Positions 26,160 through 33,673 of a DNA stretch of 64,000 bases are shown in pieces. Numbering within the stretch: position 1 is the first letter of the stretch; every line of letters begins with the position of its first letter. This DNA is from Mumia flava. Its GTDB lineage: Bacteria; Actinomycetota; Actinomycetes; Propionibacteriales; Nocardioidaceae. Location: assembly GCF_002797495.1 (NCBI RefSeq), contig NZ_PGEZ01000001.1, positions 1,116,001 to 1,180,000 of the forward strand, in the 5' to 3' direction. Both the position numbers and the translations under genes were made by a program. Under the pieces are notes generated by a model. The model had not been told where the DNA came from, did not search any database, and saw only the letters and a program-made list of their open reading frames with translations.

Positions 26160-27419
26160 TCAGCCCTCCCGTGCGGACGTGCCACGCGACGCCGCGAGCT
26201 CGTCGGTGAGCTCGTCGAAGACCCCCACGTAGCCGTGCTGCTGGTGCTCCCAGGCGAGCTCCTTCTCGACCCGCTCGCGCCCGTAGCGTCCCATGGCCGC
26301 ACGCTGCTGCGGCGCGTCGACGAGATCGACGATCGCGCGCGCGAAGGCGTCGACCTCGTTCGGCCGGACGTAGACCGCGGCGTCGGCCGCCGAGACCCGG
26401 GTCTCACGGAGGTCGAAGGAGACCACCGGGAGCTCGTAGGCCATGTACTCCATCGTCTTGTTCATCGTGGAGACGTCGTTGAGCGGGTTGCGCGGGTCGG
26501 GGCACAGCCCGACGTCGGCGGTCGAGAGCACGTCGGCGACGTACGCGTCGGGCACGCGCCCGGGCAGCTCGACGGCGTCGCCGAGCCCGAGCCGGTCGCG
26601 CTCCGCGACGAGGTCGTCGTAGGAGTCGCCGGCCCCCATGAAGGTGAACGCGATGTCGTCGCGCCCGAGCTCGTTCACGACCACGTCGGCGGCGGCGAGC
26701 GCGAGGTCGACGCCGTCCTGCGGCCCCATCACGCCGAGGTAGGCGACCAGGTGGTCGCGTCCGCGGCGGCGCCCCGGGTCCTCGGCCTGCTTGCGGAGCC
26801 GGTCGGGGTCCGGGCCGGTACGGACGACCGTGACGTGCTCGGCCCTCTTGCCGCCGCGCTCGCGCGCCACCGCGGCGTACGACTCGTTCGTCGACGTGAC
26901 CCGGTCGGCCGTACGGAAGGTCGCGCGCTCGAGCAGCAGCAGGCCGCGCAACGGCAGCCGGGCACCGTCGGCGAAGCGCGACTCGTACAGCTCCGGGCAC
27001 AGGTCGTGGTGGTCGAAGACGAACCGCGTGCCGTCGACCAGGCGCAGCCAGCGCGCGATCGGCCAGAAGATGTCGGGCGGGTTGCAGGCCTGGAGGACCG
27101 CGAAGCGCCCCGCGCGACGGGCCTTCCGCACGAGCCACGCGGTCGCGAGGAACGAGTAGGCGTACTCCAGCACGAAACCCAGCGCGCTCCCGCCCGGGGC
27201 GTACGGGCGGTAGGTGTGGATCGCGACGTCGTCGATCACCTCGTACGGCAGCGAGTCCTTGCCGCGCGGGCAGACCACCGTCACGTCGTAGCCGGCCCGT
27301 CGCAGCGAGCCGCACTCGAGCCACACCCGCCGGTCGAACGGGACGTGCAGGTTCTGGATGATGATGAGGACGCGTGGCCGACCAGCGTCGGGTCGACGGC
27401 GTCGGCGCAGCCGGGTCAC
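26160..27419 (-). CDS. Family 4-type glycosyltransferase
   Basis: A 419-residue GT-B protein. The basic N-terminus leads to RVLIIIQNLHVPFDRRVWLECGSLRRAGYDVTVVCP, the signature of a glycosyltransferase subgroup frequent in capsule loci. FDHHDLCPELYESRF, the second-domain YLGVMGPQDGVDLALAAADVV and CPDPRNPLNDVSTMNKTMEYMAYELPVVSFDL follow. There is no membrane anchor. GTG 27419 is within the stop of the sugar dehydrogenase gene. The donor sugar is unknown. Confidence 0.9.
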   Translation of the reverse strand: MTRLRRRRRPDAGRPRVLIIIQNLHVPFDRRVWLECGSLRRAGYDVTVVCPRGKDSLPYEVIDDVAIHTYRPYAPGGSALGFVLEYAYSFLATAWLVRKARRAGRFAVLQACNPPDIFWPIARWLRLVDGTRFVFDHHDLCPELYESRFADGARLPLRGLLLLERATFRTADRVTSTNESYAAVARERGGKRAEHVTVVRTGPDPDRLRKQAEDPGRRRGRDHLVAYLGVMGPQDGVDLALAAADVVVNELGRDDIAFTFMGAGDSYDDLVAERDRLGLGDAVELPGRVPDAYVADVLSTADVGLCPDPRNPLNDVSTMNKTMEYMAYELPVVSFDLRETRVSAADAAVYVRPNEVDAFARAIVDLVDAPQQRAAMGRYGRERVEKELAWEHQQHGYVGVFDELTDELAASRGTSAREG

Positions 27420-28738
27420 CAGCCGGCCCCCTGGTATCCGGCGAGCTGCTCGACACCGGCGCCGAGCCGCCCGTGCAGGTCCAGCACGTGCGGGGGCGGG
27501 GTCGCGGCGAGCGCGGCGAGCGCCTCGTCGTCCGCCGTGGTCACGATCGCGACGCCGACACCGTCCAGTGCCTCCTGCGGACTCCGGGCGAGCAGGCGGT
27601 TCAGGTGCGGCAGCTTCGCCTCGACATGTCGCAGGTTGGCGCCGACGAGACGCTCGGGGTTGATGATCGGGTCGTAGATCCGGACGTCGAAGCCCTTGCC
27701 GAGGAGCCGCTCCGCGAGCTCGACGTTGGGGCTCTCCCGCAGGTCGTCGGTGTCGGACTTGAAGCTCAGGCCGAGCAGGCACACCCGGCGGTCGCCGATC
27801 GCGATCACCCGCTCGACGATGTCGCGGACCACGAGCTCGTTCGTGAGCGCGGTGCCGGCGAGCAGCGGGACGTCGACGTCCTGGCTGCGTGCGAGGTGCT
27901 GGAGGGACCGCAGGTCCTTCGGCAGGCACGACCCGCCGTACGCGAACGCCGGGCGCAGGTAGGTCGGCGCGATGTTGAGCTTGGTGTCGCGGACGAAGAT
28001 CTCCATCACCTCGCGCGAGTCCACGCCGTACGGCCGGAACACCCGCGCCATCTCGTTGGCGAACGACACCTTGGTCGCGTGGAAGGCGTTGCAGGCGAAC
28101 TTGAGCGCCTCGGCGGTCTCGACCGCCACGTGCTCCACCTCCGCCTCGAGGAACCCGAACAGCGTGCGGACCGCGGCGGCGGTCTCGTCGTCGCCGGTCC
28201 CGACCACGACGAACGGCGGGTCGAAGAAGTCCTGGACGCTGCAGCCCTCGCGGAGGAACTCCGGGCACATCGCGGCACCGACCCGCCAGCCCTGCGGGAC
28301 CACGTCCGGCGTGAACACCGGGGCGACGACGTTCGTCACCGTGCCCGGAGGCACCGTGCTGCGGACCACGACCGCGTGGTGCCCGCCGGCCGGCGGCTCC
28401 ACGGCGGCCATCGCCGAGCGCAGGTCCAGGAGCGCGCGCGACACGTAGGTCAGGTCGGTCTCGCCGTGCGAGCCCGACGGCGTCCCCACGCAGATCAGCG
28501 ACACGTCGGCAGCGGCGACCGCCTCACGGGCCTCGCAGGTCGCACGGAGGTGTCCGGCACGGACCGCGTCGCCGAGCAGCTCCCCGATCCCCGGCTCGAC
28601 CACCGGGCTGTCCCCGCGGTTGATCGCGTCGACCTTCATCGTGTCGACATCGACGCCGACCACGTCGTGGCCGGCCGATGCCAGCCCCGCGGCCGTCACC
28701 GTGCCGACGTACCCCAGTCCGAAGACAGCGACCTTCAT
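27416..28738 (-). CDS. Nucleotide-sugar dehydrogenase (GDP-mannose/UDP-glucose 6-dehydrogenase family)
   Basis: A 440-residue NAD-dependent dehydrogenase that oxidises a sugar nucleotide to the uronic acid. The Rossmann loop VFGLGYVGTVTAAGLA opens the protein. CPEFLREG is at 158-165, NAFHATKVSFANE at 217-229, and the catalytic Cys271 lies in AYGGSCLPKD. The last two motifs resemble GDP-mannose dehydrogenase (AlgD) more than UDP-glucose dehydrogenase, so GDP-mannuronate is the more likely product (moderate confidence). ATG 28738 follows a GGGGTTTGAG site. It begins the second segment of the operon after a 155-nt gap. Confidence 0.85.
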   Translation of the reverse strand: MKVAVFGLGYVGTVTAAGLASAGHDVVGVDVDTMKVDAINRGDSPVVEPGIGELLGDAVRAGHLRATCEAREAVAAADVSLICVGTPSGSHGETDLTYVSRALLDLRSAMAAVEPPAGGHHAVVVRSTVPPGTVTNVVAPVFTPDVVPQGWRVGAAMCPEFLREGCSVQDFFDPPFVVVGTGDDETAAAVRTLFGFLEAEVEHVAVETAEALKFACNAFHATKVSFANEMARVFRPYGVDSREVMEIFVRDTKLNIAPTYLRPAFAYGGSCLPKDLRSLQHLARSQDVDVPLLAGTALTNELVVRDIVERVIAIGDRRVCLLGLSFKSDTDDLRESPNVELAERLLGKGFDVRIYDPIINPERLVGANLRHVEAKLPHLNRLLARSPQEALDGVGVAIVTTADDEALAALAATPPPHVLDLHGRLGAGVEQLAGYQGAGW

Positions 28739-28761
28739 CTCAAACCCCGATTCGACGAGCC

Positions 28762-28781
28762 GCGCCCGTGGTTTCGGGCGC
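28762..28781 (-). other. Hairpin in the leader of the sugar dehydrogenase gene
   Basis: A perfect 7-bp inverted repeat (GCGCCCG/CGGGCGC) with a 6-nt loop sits 24-43 nt before the ATG of the dehydrogenase, inside the 155-nt gap after cysQ. It could be a structured leader or a protein site. The gap also holds a candidate minus-strand -10 (TAAGGT) just upstream. Confidence 0.45.
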
Positions 28782-28893
28782 CGATCGCGGCCTACCTTAC
28801 GGAGCAGCGAGGTCCGTCGTACGGGAAATGTCGGAAGTTCGGAGGCAATCCTCGGGCGGGTACGGACCAGGTGCAGAATGCACCCAGAACGAC

Positions 28894-29670
28894 CTAGTCC
28901 TGACCGTGCTCGTCCCACCACCGGGTGACGAACGCGGCGACCGTGCCGGCGAACTCCGGGCGCGCCACGAGCAGGTCGGGAAGCCACGGGTTCTCCCGGT
29001 TGTAGTCCAGCTCGGCGCCGTCGGCGCGACTGGTGTGCAGCCCCGCGGCGCGTGCGACGACGACCGGCGCCGCCGAGTCCCACTCGTACTGGCCGCCCGC
29101 GTGCACGTAGACGTCGGTGAGGTCGCGCACGACCGACATCACCTTCACACCGGCCGACCCCATCGGGACGAGCTCGGCCCCGACCTCCTCGGCGAGCGCC
29201 TTCACGAACTCGGGCGGGCGGCTGCGGCTGACGGCGATCCGGATCGGGCCCTCCGCACGCTCCGGGACGGCGCGCGGCGCGGCGGTGCTGAAGGTCTCGC
29301 CGAGCGCCGGCTGGGCGACGGCGCCGGCGACGAGGTCGCCGCCCTGCCACAGCGCCACGTGCACCGCCCAGTCGTCGCGCGGAGGCTCGGAGAACTCGCG
29401 CGTGCCGTCCAGCGGATCCACGATCCAGACCCGCTCGCTCGACAGCCGGACGTGGTCGTCCGCGCCCTCCTCGCTGAGCACGGCGTCACCGGGACGGACC
29501 TCGGAGAGCAGGCGCATCAGCAGCTCGTGGCTCGCGAGGTCGCCGGCGTCCTTCAGGGCCTTGCCCTCGAGCCCCTGCGTACGGACCTCGAGCAGGGCGG
29601 CGCCGGCCTGCTCGGCGAGCCACACGGCCAGATCGTGGTCGGACGCGGGCGGGGGCGTGGAGCTGGTCAT
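28894..29670 (-). CDS. cysQ: 3'(2'),5'-bisphosphate nucleotidase CysQ
   Basis: A 258-residue inositol-monophosphatase-fold enzyme that hydrolyses 3'-phosphoadenosine 5'-phosphate (PAP) and PAPS. The metal site has SEEGADD (about 66-72) and the strong signature WIVDPLDGTREF (82-93). GGQYEWDSAAP near residue 205 supplies the final metal ligand. Actinobacteria usually carry cysQ near sulfate-assimilation genes. Here it lies between the priming transferase and the sugar dehydrogenase. PAP is the product of sulfotransferases, so the placement suggests that the polymer is sulfated (inference). ATG 29670 follows GAGAGGG. Confidence 0.88.
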   Translation of the reverse strand: MTSSTPPPASDHDLAVWLAEQAGAALLEVRTQGLEGKALKDAGDLASHELLMRLLSEVRPGDAVLSEEGADDHVRLSSERVWIVDPLDGTREFSEPPRDDWAVHVALWQGGDLVAGAVAQPALGETFSTAAPRAVPERAEGPIRIAVSRSRPPEFVKALAEEVGAELVPMGSAGVKVMSVVRDLTDVYVHAGGQYEWDSAAPVVVARAAGLHTSRADGAELDYNRENPWLPDLLVARPEFAGTVAAFVTRWWDEHGQD

Positions 29671-29729
29671 GACACCCTCTCGGACGGTGACGGGCGGACC
29701 CGGACAGCCTAGTCCGGCGCGCCCCGCCG

Positions 29730-31154
29730 TCAGACGGCGCCGTCGCGCTGGATGACCGCGCGCGCGGTCCGCGCGGCGATCGCCAGGTCCTGGCGCAGCG
29801 TCCAGTTGTCGACGTAGTCGATGTCGAGGCGGACCGAGTCCTGCCAGCTGAGGTTCGAGCGGCCGCTGACCTGCCACACGCCGGTCATCCCGGGCTTGAC
29901 CTGGAGCCTCCGCCGGATCCAGTCGTCGTACTGCGCCGCCTCGACGGGCAGCCCCGGACGCGGACCGATCAGCGACATGTCGCCCTTGAGAACGTTGAAG
30001 AGCTGGGGGAGCTCGTCGAGCGACGTCCGGCGCAGGAAGCGCCCGACCGGCGTCACCCGCGGGTCGTCGCGGAGCTTGAACAGCAGCCCCGCGCCCTCGT
30101 TGCGGTCCATCAGCTCCGCGAGCCGGTCCTCGGCGTCGGTCACCATCGTGCGGAACTTGTACATCGTGAACGGGTGGCCGTCGAGTCCCGAGCGGGTCTG
30201 CTTGAACAGCGCCGGCCCGGGCGAGGAGCGCCGCACCATCACCGCGAGCGTGATGAGCACCGGGGAGAAGGCCACGATCAGGACCGCGGCTCCGACCCGG
30301 TCGATCAGGGCCTTCACCCACTGCACCACGGGCGGGCGCCGGCCGGGGCGCACGGAGAGCACGAGCCGGCGGCCGAGCACGCGGGGCTCGATCCGGTAGG
30401 GCAGCGCACCGTGGACCTCGACCGCGACGATCAGCTCGATCGCCGAGTCGGACAGCGCCCAGCTGAGGCGGCGGACGTCGTACGCCGTGACGCTGGGCCC
30501 CGGCGCGACCACGACGTCGTCGACCCCCAGGTCGGCGGCCAGACCCGGCGCGTCCGCGAGAGCGCCGACGACACGGACGCCCGCGACCTCCTCGATCTGG
30601 TCGGTGAGCTCGCCGTCGGCGCGGACCAGGCAGATCCCGCGCACGTCGACGTCGGTCCGGCTGCCCCACTGGGCCAGCAGGTGACCGACGCCCGCGCGGT
30701 CGCCGACGAGCAGCGTGGCACGGGGCGGCCGGGCGAGCCGGCGGACGAGGACCACCAAGGAGGTGACGATCGTCGCCGGCACGATCACGACCAGCCCTCC
30801 GCGCAGACCGGTCGGGGTGACCCATCCGATCGCCGTCGCCGCGAGCAGGGACGCCGCGCCGGCGATGGCCAGGTGCCGGGTCGGGCGGAGCGAGCGCGCC
30901 CGCTCGTACGCCGGCATCGTCGCGAACTCGAGCACCATGACGACCGCGACGCACAGGACCGACAGCCACACCGACCGACCGAACGCGGGCGCGGTGATGC
31001 TCGCGGTCAACGTCGCGACGGCCAGCGTGGCACCGATCGCGAGCAGGTCGGTGCGCAGGTCGCGCAGCGTTCCGCGGTGGACCCTGAGCGCAGACGCGAC
31101 GGCGGGCTTGGTCGATCCGACGACCGCCCGAGCCTCTGCGCCGATGTCTGCCAC
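29730..31154 (-). CDS. Priming undecaprenyl-phosphate sugar-phosphate transferase (WbaP/WcaJ-like)
   Basis: A 474-residue polyprenyl-phosphate hexose-1-phosphate transferase. Four N-terminal membrane helices (about residues 36-140) lead to a Rossmann-like middle domain (RATLLVGDRAGVGHLL). From about residue 285 the catalytic bacterial transferase domain follows: IDRVGAAVLIVAFSPVLITL re-entrant helix, SSPGPALFKQTRSGLDG, YKFRTM, RRTSLDELPQLFNVLKGDMSLIGPRP, and KPGMTGVWQVSGRS. It starts repeat-unit synthesis and is the first gene of the operon. GTG 31154 is preceded by GGGGGAAG and by an AT-rich promoter region. Confidence 0.93.
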   Translation of the reverse strand: MADIGAEARAVVGSTKPAVASALRVHRGTLRDLRTDLLAIGATLAVATLTASITAPAFGRSVWLSVLCVAVVMVLEFATMPAYERARSLRPTRHLAIAGAASLLAATAIGWVTPTGLRGGLVVIVPATIVTSLVVLVRRLARPPRATLLVGDRAGVGHLLAQWGSRTDVDVRGICLVRADGELTDQIEEVAGVRVVGALADAPGLAADLGVDDVVVAPGPSVTAYDVRRLSWALSDSAIELIVAVEVHGALPYRIEPRVLGRRLVLSVRPGRRPPVVQWVKALIDRVGAAVLIVAFSPVLITLAVMVRRSSPGPALFKQTRSGLDGHPFTMYKFRTMVTDAEDRLAELMDRNEGAGLLFKLRDDPRVTPVGRFLRRTSLDELPQLFNVLKGDMSLIGPRPGLPVEAAQYDDWIRRRLQVKPGMTGVWQVSGRSNLSWQDSVRLDIDYVDNWTLRQDLAIAARTARAVIQRDGAV

Positions 31155-31178
31155 CGCTTCCCCCGCCCTTGGGACTCC

Positions 31179-31236
31179 GGCGATGATTCAAACAAACATC
31201 GCCGACCCGTGGACAGAGAATTCACAAATCGGGTCG
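31179..31236 (-). promoter_or_regulatory. Promoter region of the polysaccharide operon with two inverted repeats
   Basis: The gap between pth and the priming transferase has an AT-rich patch unusual for this genome. It contains a perfect 7-bp inverted repeat, GGCGATG/CATCGCC at 31179-31185 and 31197-31203 (11-nt spacer). It also has a second 7-bp pair, CGACCCG/CGGGTCG at 31203-31209 and 31230-31236 (20-nt spacer). They lie 25-82 nt before the GTG and are good candidates for operators or leader structures controlling the whole locus. Confidence 0.5.
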
Positions 31237-31283
31237 AGCCGACCGAGATCACCTCAGGCGGACTGTCCGGAATGTCCCGGAGG

Positions 31284-31868
31284 TCAGCTGTTGAACCGCC
31301 GCTGCGCGACCTCGAGCCCGTCGGTGAGCAGCGTCTCCACGGCGTCGGCGGCGGTCTCGACCACGAGCGGGAGGTGCTTGCGCTCGGCACTGGAGAACGG
31401 CTTCAGCACGTAGTCGGCGGCGCTCTGCCGCCCGGGCGGTCGGCCGATGCCGACGCGCAGCTTGTAGTAGTCGCCGGTGCCGAGCGCCGAGCGGATCGAC
31501 TTGAGCCCGTTGTGGCCGTTGTCGCCGCCCCCGAGCTTCACCCGCATCGTCTCGTACGGCAGGTCGAGCTCGTCGTAGACGACGACCAGGCGGTCGGCCG
31601 GCACCTTGTAGAAGGTCGCCAGCGCCTTGACCGCTCCGCCGGACTCGTTCATGTACGCGCGGGAGCGCCCGAGCACCGCACGGACGCCGGGGACACCGCC
31701 GAGGCGGCCTTCCACGACGTCCGCGCGGCTGGGCTTGTGCGCCTTGAAGGCGGATCCGACCCGGTCGGCGAGCAGGTCGGTGACGAGGTACCCGACGTTG
31801 TGCCGCGTCGCTGCGTAGCCGGGCCCGGGGTTGCCCAGCCCGACGACCAGCCACGGCGGCTCCGTCAT
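31284..31868 (-). CDS. pth: Peptidyl-tRNA hydrolase
   Basis: A 194-residue enzyme that frees tRNA from dropped-off peptidyl-tRNA. It has the family opening [21 protein letters not shown] with catalytic His. [25 protein letters not shown] (catalytic Asp) and [13 protein letters not shown] follow. ATG 31868 follows AGGAG at 9-nt spacing; the frame extends upstream to 31922 but only into the end of rplY. It is co-transcribed with rplY, as in most actinobacteria. Confidence 0.95.
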   Translation of the reverse strand: MTEPPWLVVGLGNPGPGYAATRHNVGYLVTDLLADRVGSAFKAHKPSRADVVEGRLGGVPGVRAVLGRSRAYMNESGGAVKALATFYKVPADRLVVVYDELDLPYETMRVKLGGGDNGHNGLKSIRSALGTGDYYKLRVGIGRPPGRQSAADYVLKPFSSAERKHLPLVVETAADAVETLLTDGLEVAQRRFNS

Positions 31869-31918
31869 GGCGTCGTTCTCCTGCTCGTGGCTGGGGGTCC
31901 GGAAGATCCGCCGGAGGA

Positions 31919-32569
31919 TCACTCCGCCGGAGCGGCGGCCTCGTCCGAGGCGACCTCGGTCGCCGACTCGTCGCGCTCGATGCCGGCCTCGCTCTCGGCC
32001 TGCTCGAGCTCGGCCTCGACCTGGTCGGCCGTCGGGGCGGCGACGACGTTGACGACCAGGGTGTCGGGGTCGATCGCGAGCGTCGAGCCCTTGGGAAGGG
32101 CGATGTCGGAGGCGTGCACCTGGGAGCCGACATCGAGACCGGCGATCGACGCCTCGACGAACTCGGGCAGGTGGGTCGCCTCGGCCTCGATCGCGATCGA
32201 GGCGTGCTCGGTCACGACCAGCGAGCCGCTGACGGCCTCGCCGACCACGTGGACCGGGACCTCGACGGTGACCTTCTCGCCCTTGCGGACGATCAGCAGG
32301 TCGGCGTGCTCGATGAAGCCCTTGATCGGGTCGCGCTGGACCTGCTTCGGGAGCGCGAGGTGGCTCTCGCCGCCCTCGACCTCGATCGACAGCAGGGCGT
32401 TCGACTGCTTGAGCGCCATCATCAGGTCGTGACCCGGCAGGGTCAGGTGGACCGGATCAGCCCCGTGGCCGTACAGCACGGCCGGGACCTTGTCCTCGCG
32501 ACGGATACGACGAGCGGCGCCCTTGCCGAACTCGGTGCGCGCCTCGGCCTTGATCTTGTTCTCGGACAC
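31919..32569 (-). CDS. rplY: 50S ribosomal protein L25/general stress protein Ctc
   Basis: A 216-residue TL5/CTC-type L25 that binds 5S rRNA. The N-terminal L25 domain has [24 protein letters not shown] and [11 protein letters not shown]. The C-terminal extension is typical of the long form ([15 protein letters not shown] and [18 protein letters not shown]) and ends in an acidic Ala/Glu tail. The GTG start follows AGAGGAG at 10-nt spacing. It is led by a clear sigma-70-like promoter and a 143-nt leader. Confidence 0.94.
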   Translation of the reverse strand: MSENKIKAEARTEFGKGAARRIRREDKVPAVLYGHGADPVHLTLPGHDLMMALKQSNALLSIEVEGGESHLALPKQVQRDPIKGFIEHADLLIVRKGEKVTVEVPVHVVGEAVSGSLVVTEHASIAIEAEATHLPEFVEASIAGLDVGSQVHASDIALPKGSTLAIDPDTLVVNVVAAPTADQVEAELEQAESEAGIERDESATEVASDEAAAPAE

Positions 32570-32718
32570 GGTGTTGCTGCTCCTCTGCGGCGGGTCAGGT
32601 GTGAGTGCGGTGCCTCCCCGACGACGGTGGTCTTTCGGACAGCCGGATCCGACGGAGCACGAGGCACCGCGTCGATCACGGCTGACGGAGAGCCAACCCT
32701 CGCCGAGGCAACTTCCCC

Positions 32719-32748
32719 ATCCTACAGGGAGCGACGAACCCCTGTCGA
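32719..32748 (-). promoter_or_regulatory. Sigma-70-like promoter of rplY-pth
   Basis: On the minus strand, -35 TCGACA (32743-32748), an 18-bp spacer and -10 TAGGAT (32719-32724) give a good actinobacterial housekeeping promoter. Transcription would start near 32712, leaving a leader of about 143 nt before the rplY GTG. I found no recognisable riboswitch in the leader. Confidence 0.6.
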
Positions 32749-32804
32749 AGCGGTGGCCGGCGGCGCCGGACGACCAGGTCGGCCCGGCCGCCCTCGCTCG
32801 CCGG

Positions 32805-33512
32805 CTACTCCCGGTGCGCGCGCAGCATGATCGTCCGACCCCAGCCCCACGCCTCGGTCCGGCGCTCGAGCCGCTGGCTGAGTGAGTGCCCGAGCAGGCG
32901 ATGGACCCGCCGCGCGGTCAGCAGACGACGGGGCAGGCGGTCCGAGTCCGGGTTCACGGTGAACAGCTCGTCGACGACGAGTCTCGCCCCGACCAGGTAG
33001 CGCAGCCGGTCGGGATCGACCCAGTGCCGGATCTGGGCCGGCGGCGCCGGAGGGGTGATCATGTAGCGCTCGCGGACGGTGCGGTTCTGGGTCGAGACCA
33101 TCAGCCGGCCACCGGGGGCGAGCAGGTCCGCGACCCGGTCGCAGAACGCCTGCTGGTCGACCACGTGTGCCAGCGTCTCCATGTGGACGACCACGTCGAA
33201 CGGTCCGCCGACGTCGGTCGTCATGAAGTCGCCGGCGAGCAGGCGAGCCCCGGGCTGCCGCTCGCGGGCTCGGGCGACCACCTCGTCGGCGAGGTCGATC
33301 CCGGTGACGTGCCCGAAGGCCCCGAGCCGTCGGGACAACCATCCGGCACCGCACCCCACCTCGAGGATCCGCAGGTCACGGCGGCCGATCCCACCCAGCC
33401 AGGCCTCGAAGATCTCGGCCTGGCGTTGCGCGGCCCAGTCCTGGCCGTGCTCGCGATACTCCGCGTTCCAGTCGTTCCAGTACCGCAGGACCGGAACCTC
33501 CGCGCTCGTCAT
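32805..33512 (-). CDS. Class I SAM-dependent methyltransferase (UbiE/UbiG-like)
   Basis: A 235-residue Rossmann methyltransferase. It has motif I ILEVGCGAGWLSRRLGAFG, an acidic ribose contact in VTGIDLADEVV, and motif post-II VVVHMETLAHVVDQ. DLLAPGGRLMVSTQNR is motif III. The C-terminal part, rich in Tyr/Pro/Arg (YMITPPAPPAQIRHWVDPDRL), is of the type seen in lipid or sugar methyltransferases. The substrate is unknown. Start ATG 33512 (MTSAEVPVLRYWND) sits beside an AT-rich divergent promoter region shared with the GT39-like gene. Confidence 0.82.
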   Translation of the reverse strand: MTSAEVPVLRYWNDWNAEYREHGQDWAAQRQAEIFEAWLGGIGRRDLRILEVGCGAGWLSRRLGAFGHVTGIDLADEVVARARERQPGARLLAGDFMTTDVGGPFDVVVHMETLAHVVDQQAFCDRVADLLAPGGRLMVSTQNRTVRERYMITPPAPPAQIRHWVDPDRLRYLVGARLVVDELFTVNPDSDRLPRRLLTARRVHRLLGHSLSQRLERRTEAWGWGRTIMLRAHRE

Positions 33513-33673
33513 GGGACCGGTATAGCTGTTGAATGTTGAAACAATCTGGAGATTGCACGAAATCCGTCCAAACGGGATCACGCAGACCGCGGGCCCCGGC
33601 TCGACTACGCTGACGCTCCGTACGAGACACCGGGTCGACGACACCGACTCCCACACCGGACTGGAGGCCGCCG

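Noticed and set aside
10774-31154. Prophage or integrative element carrying the polysaccharide genes
   Set aside because: No integrase, transposase, phage structural gene or attachment repeat was found at the borders.
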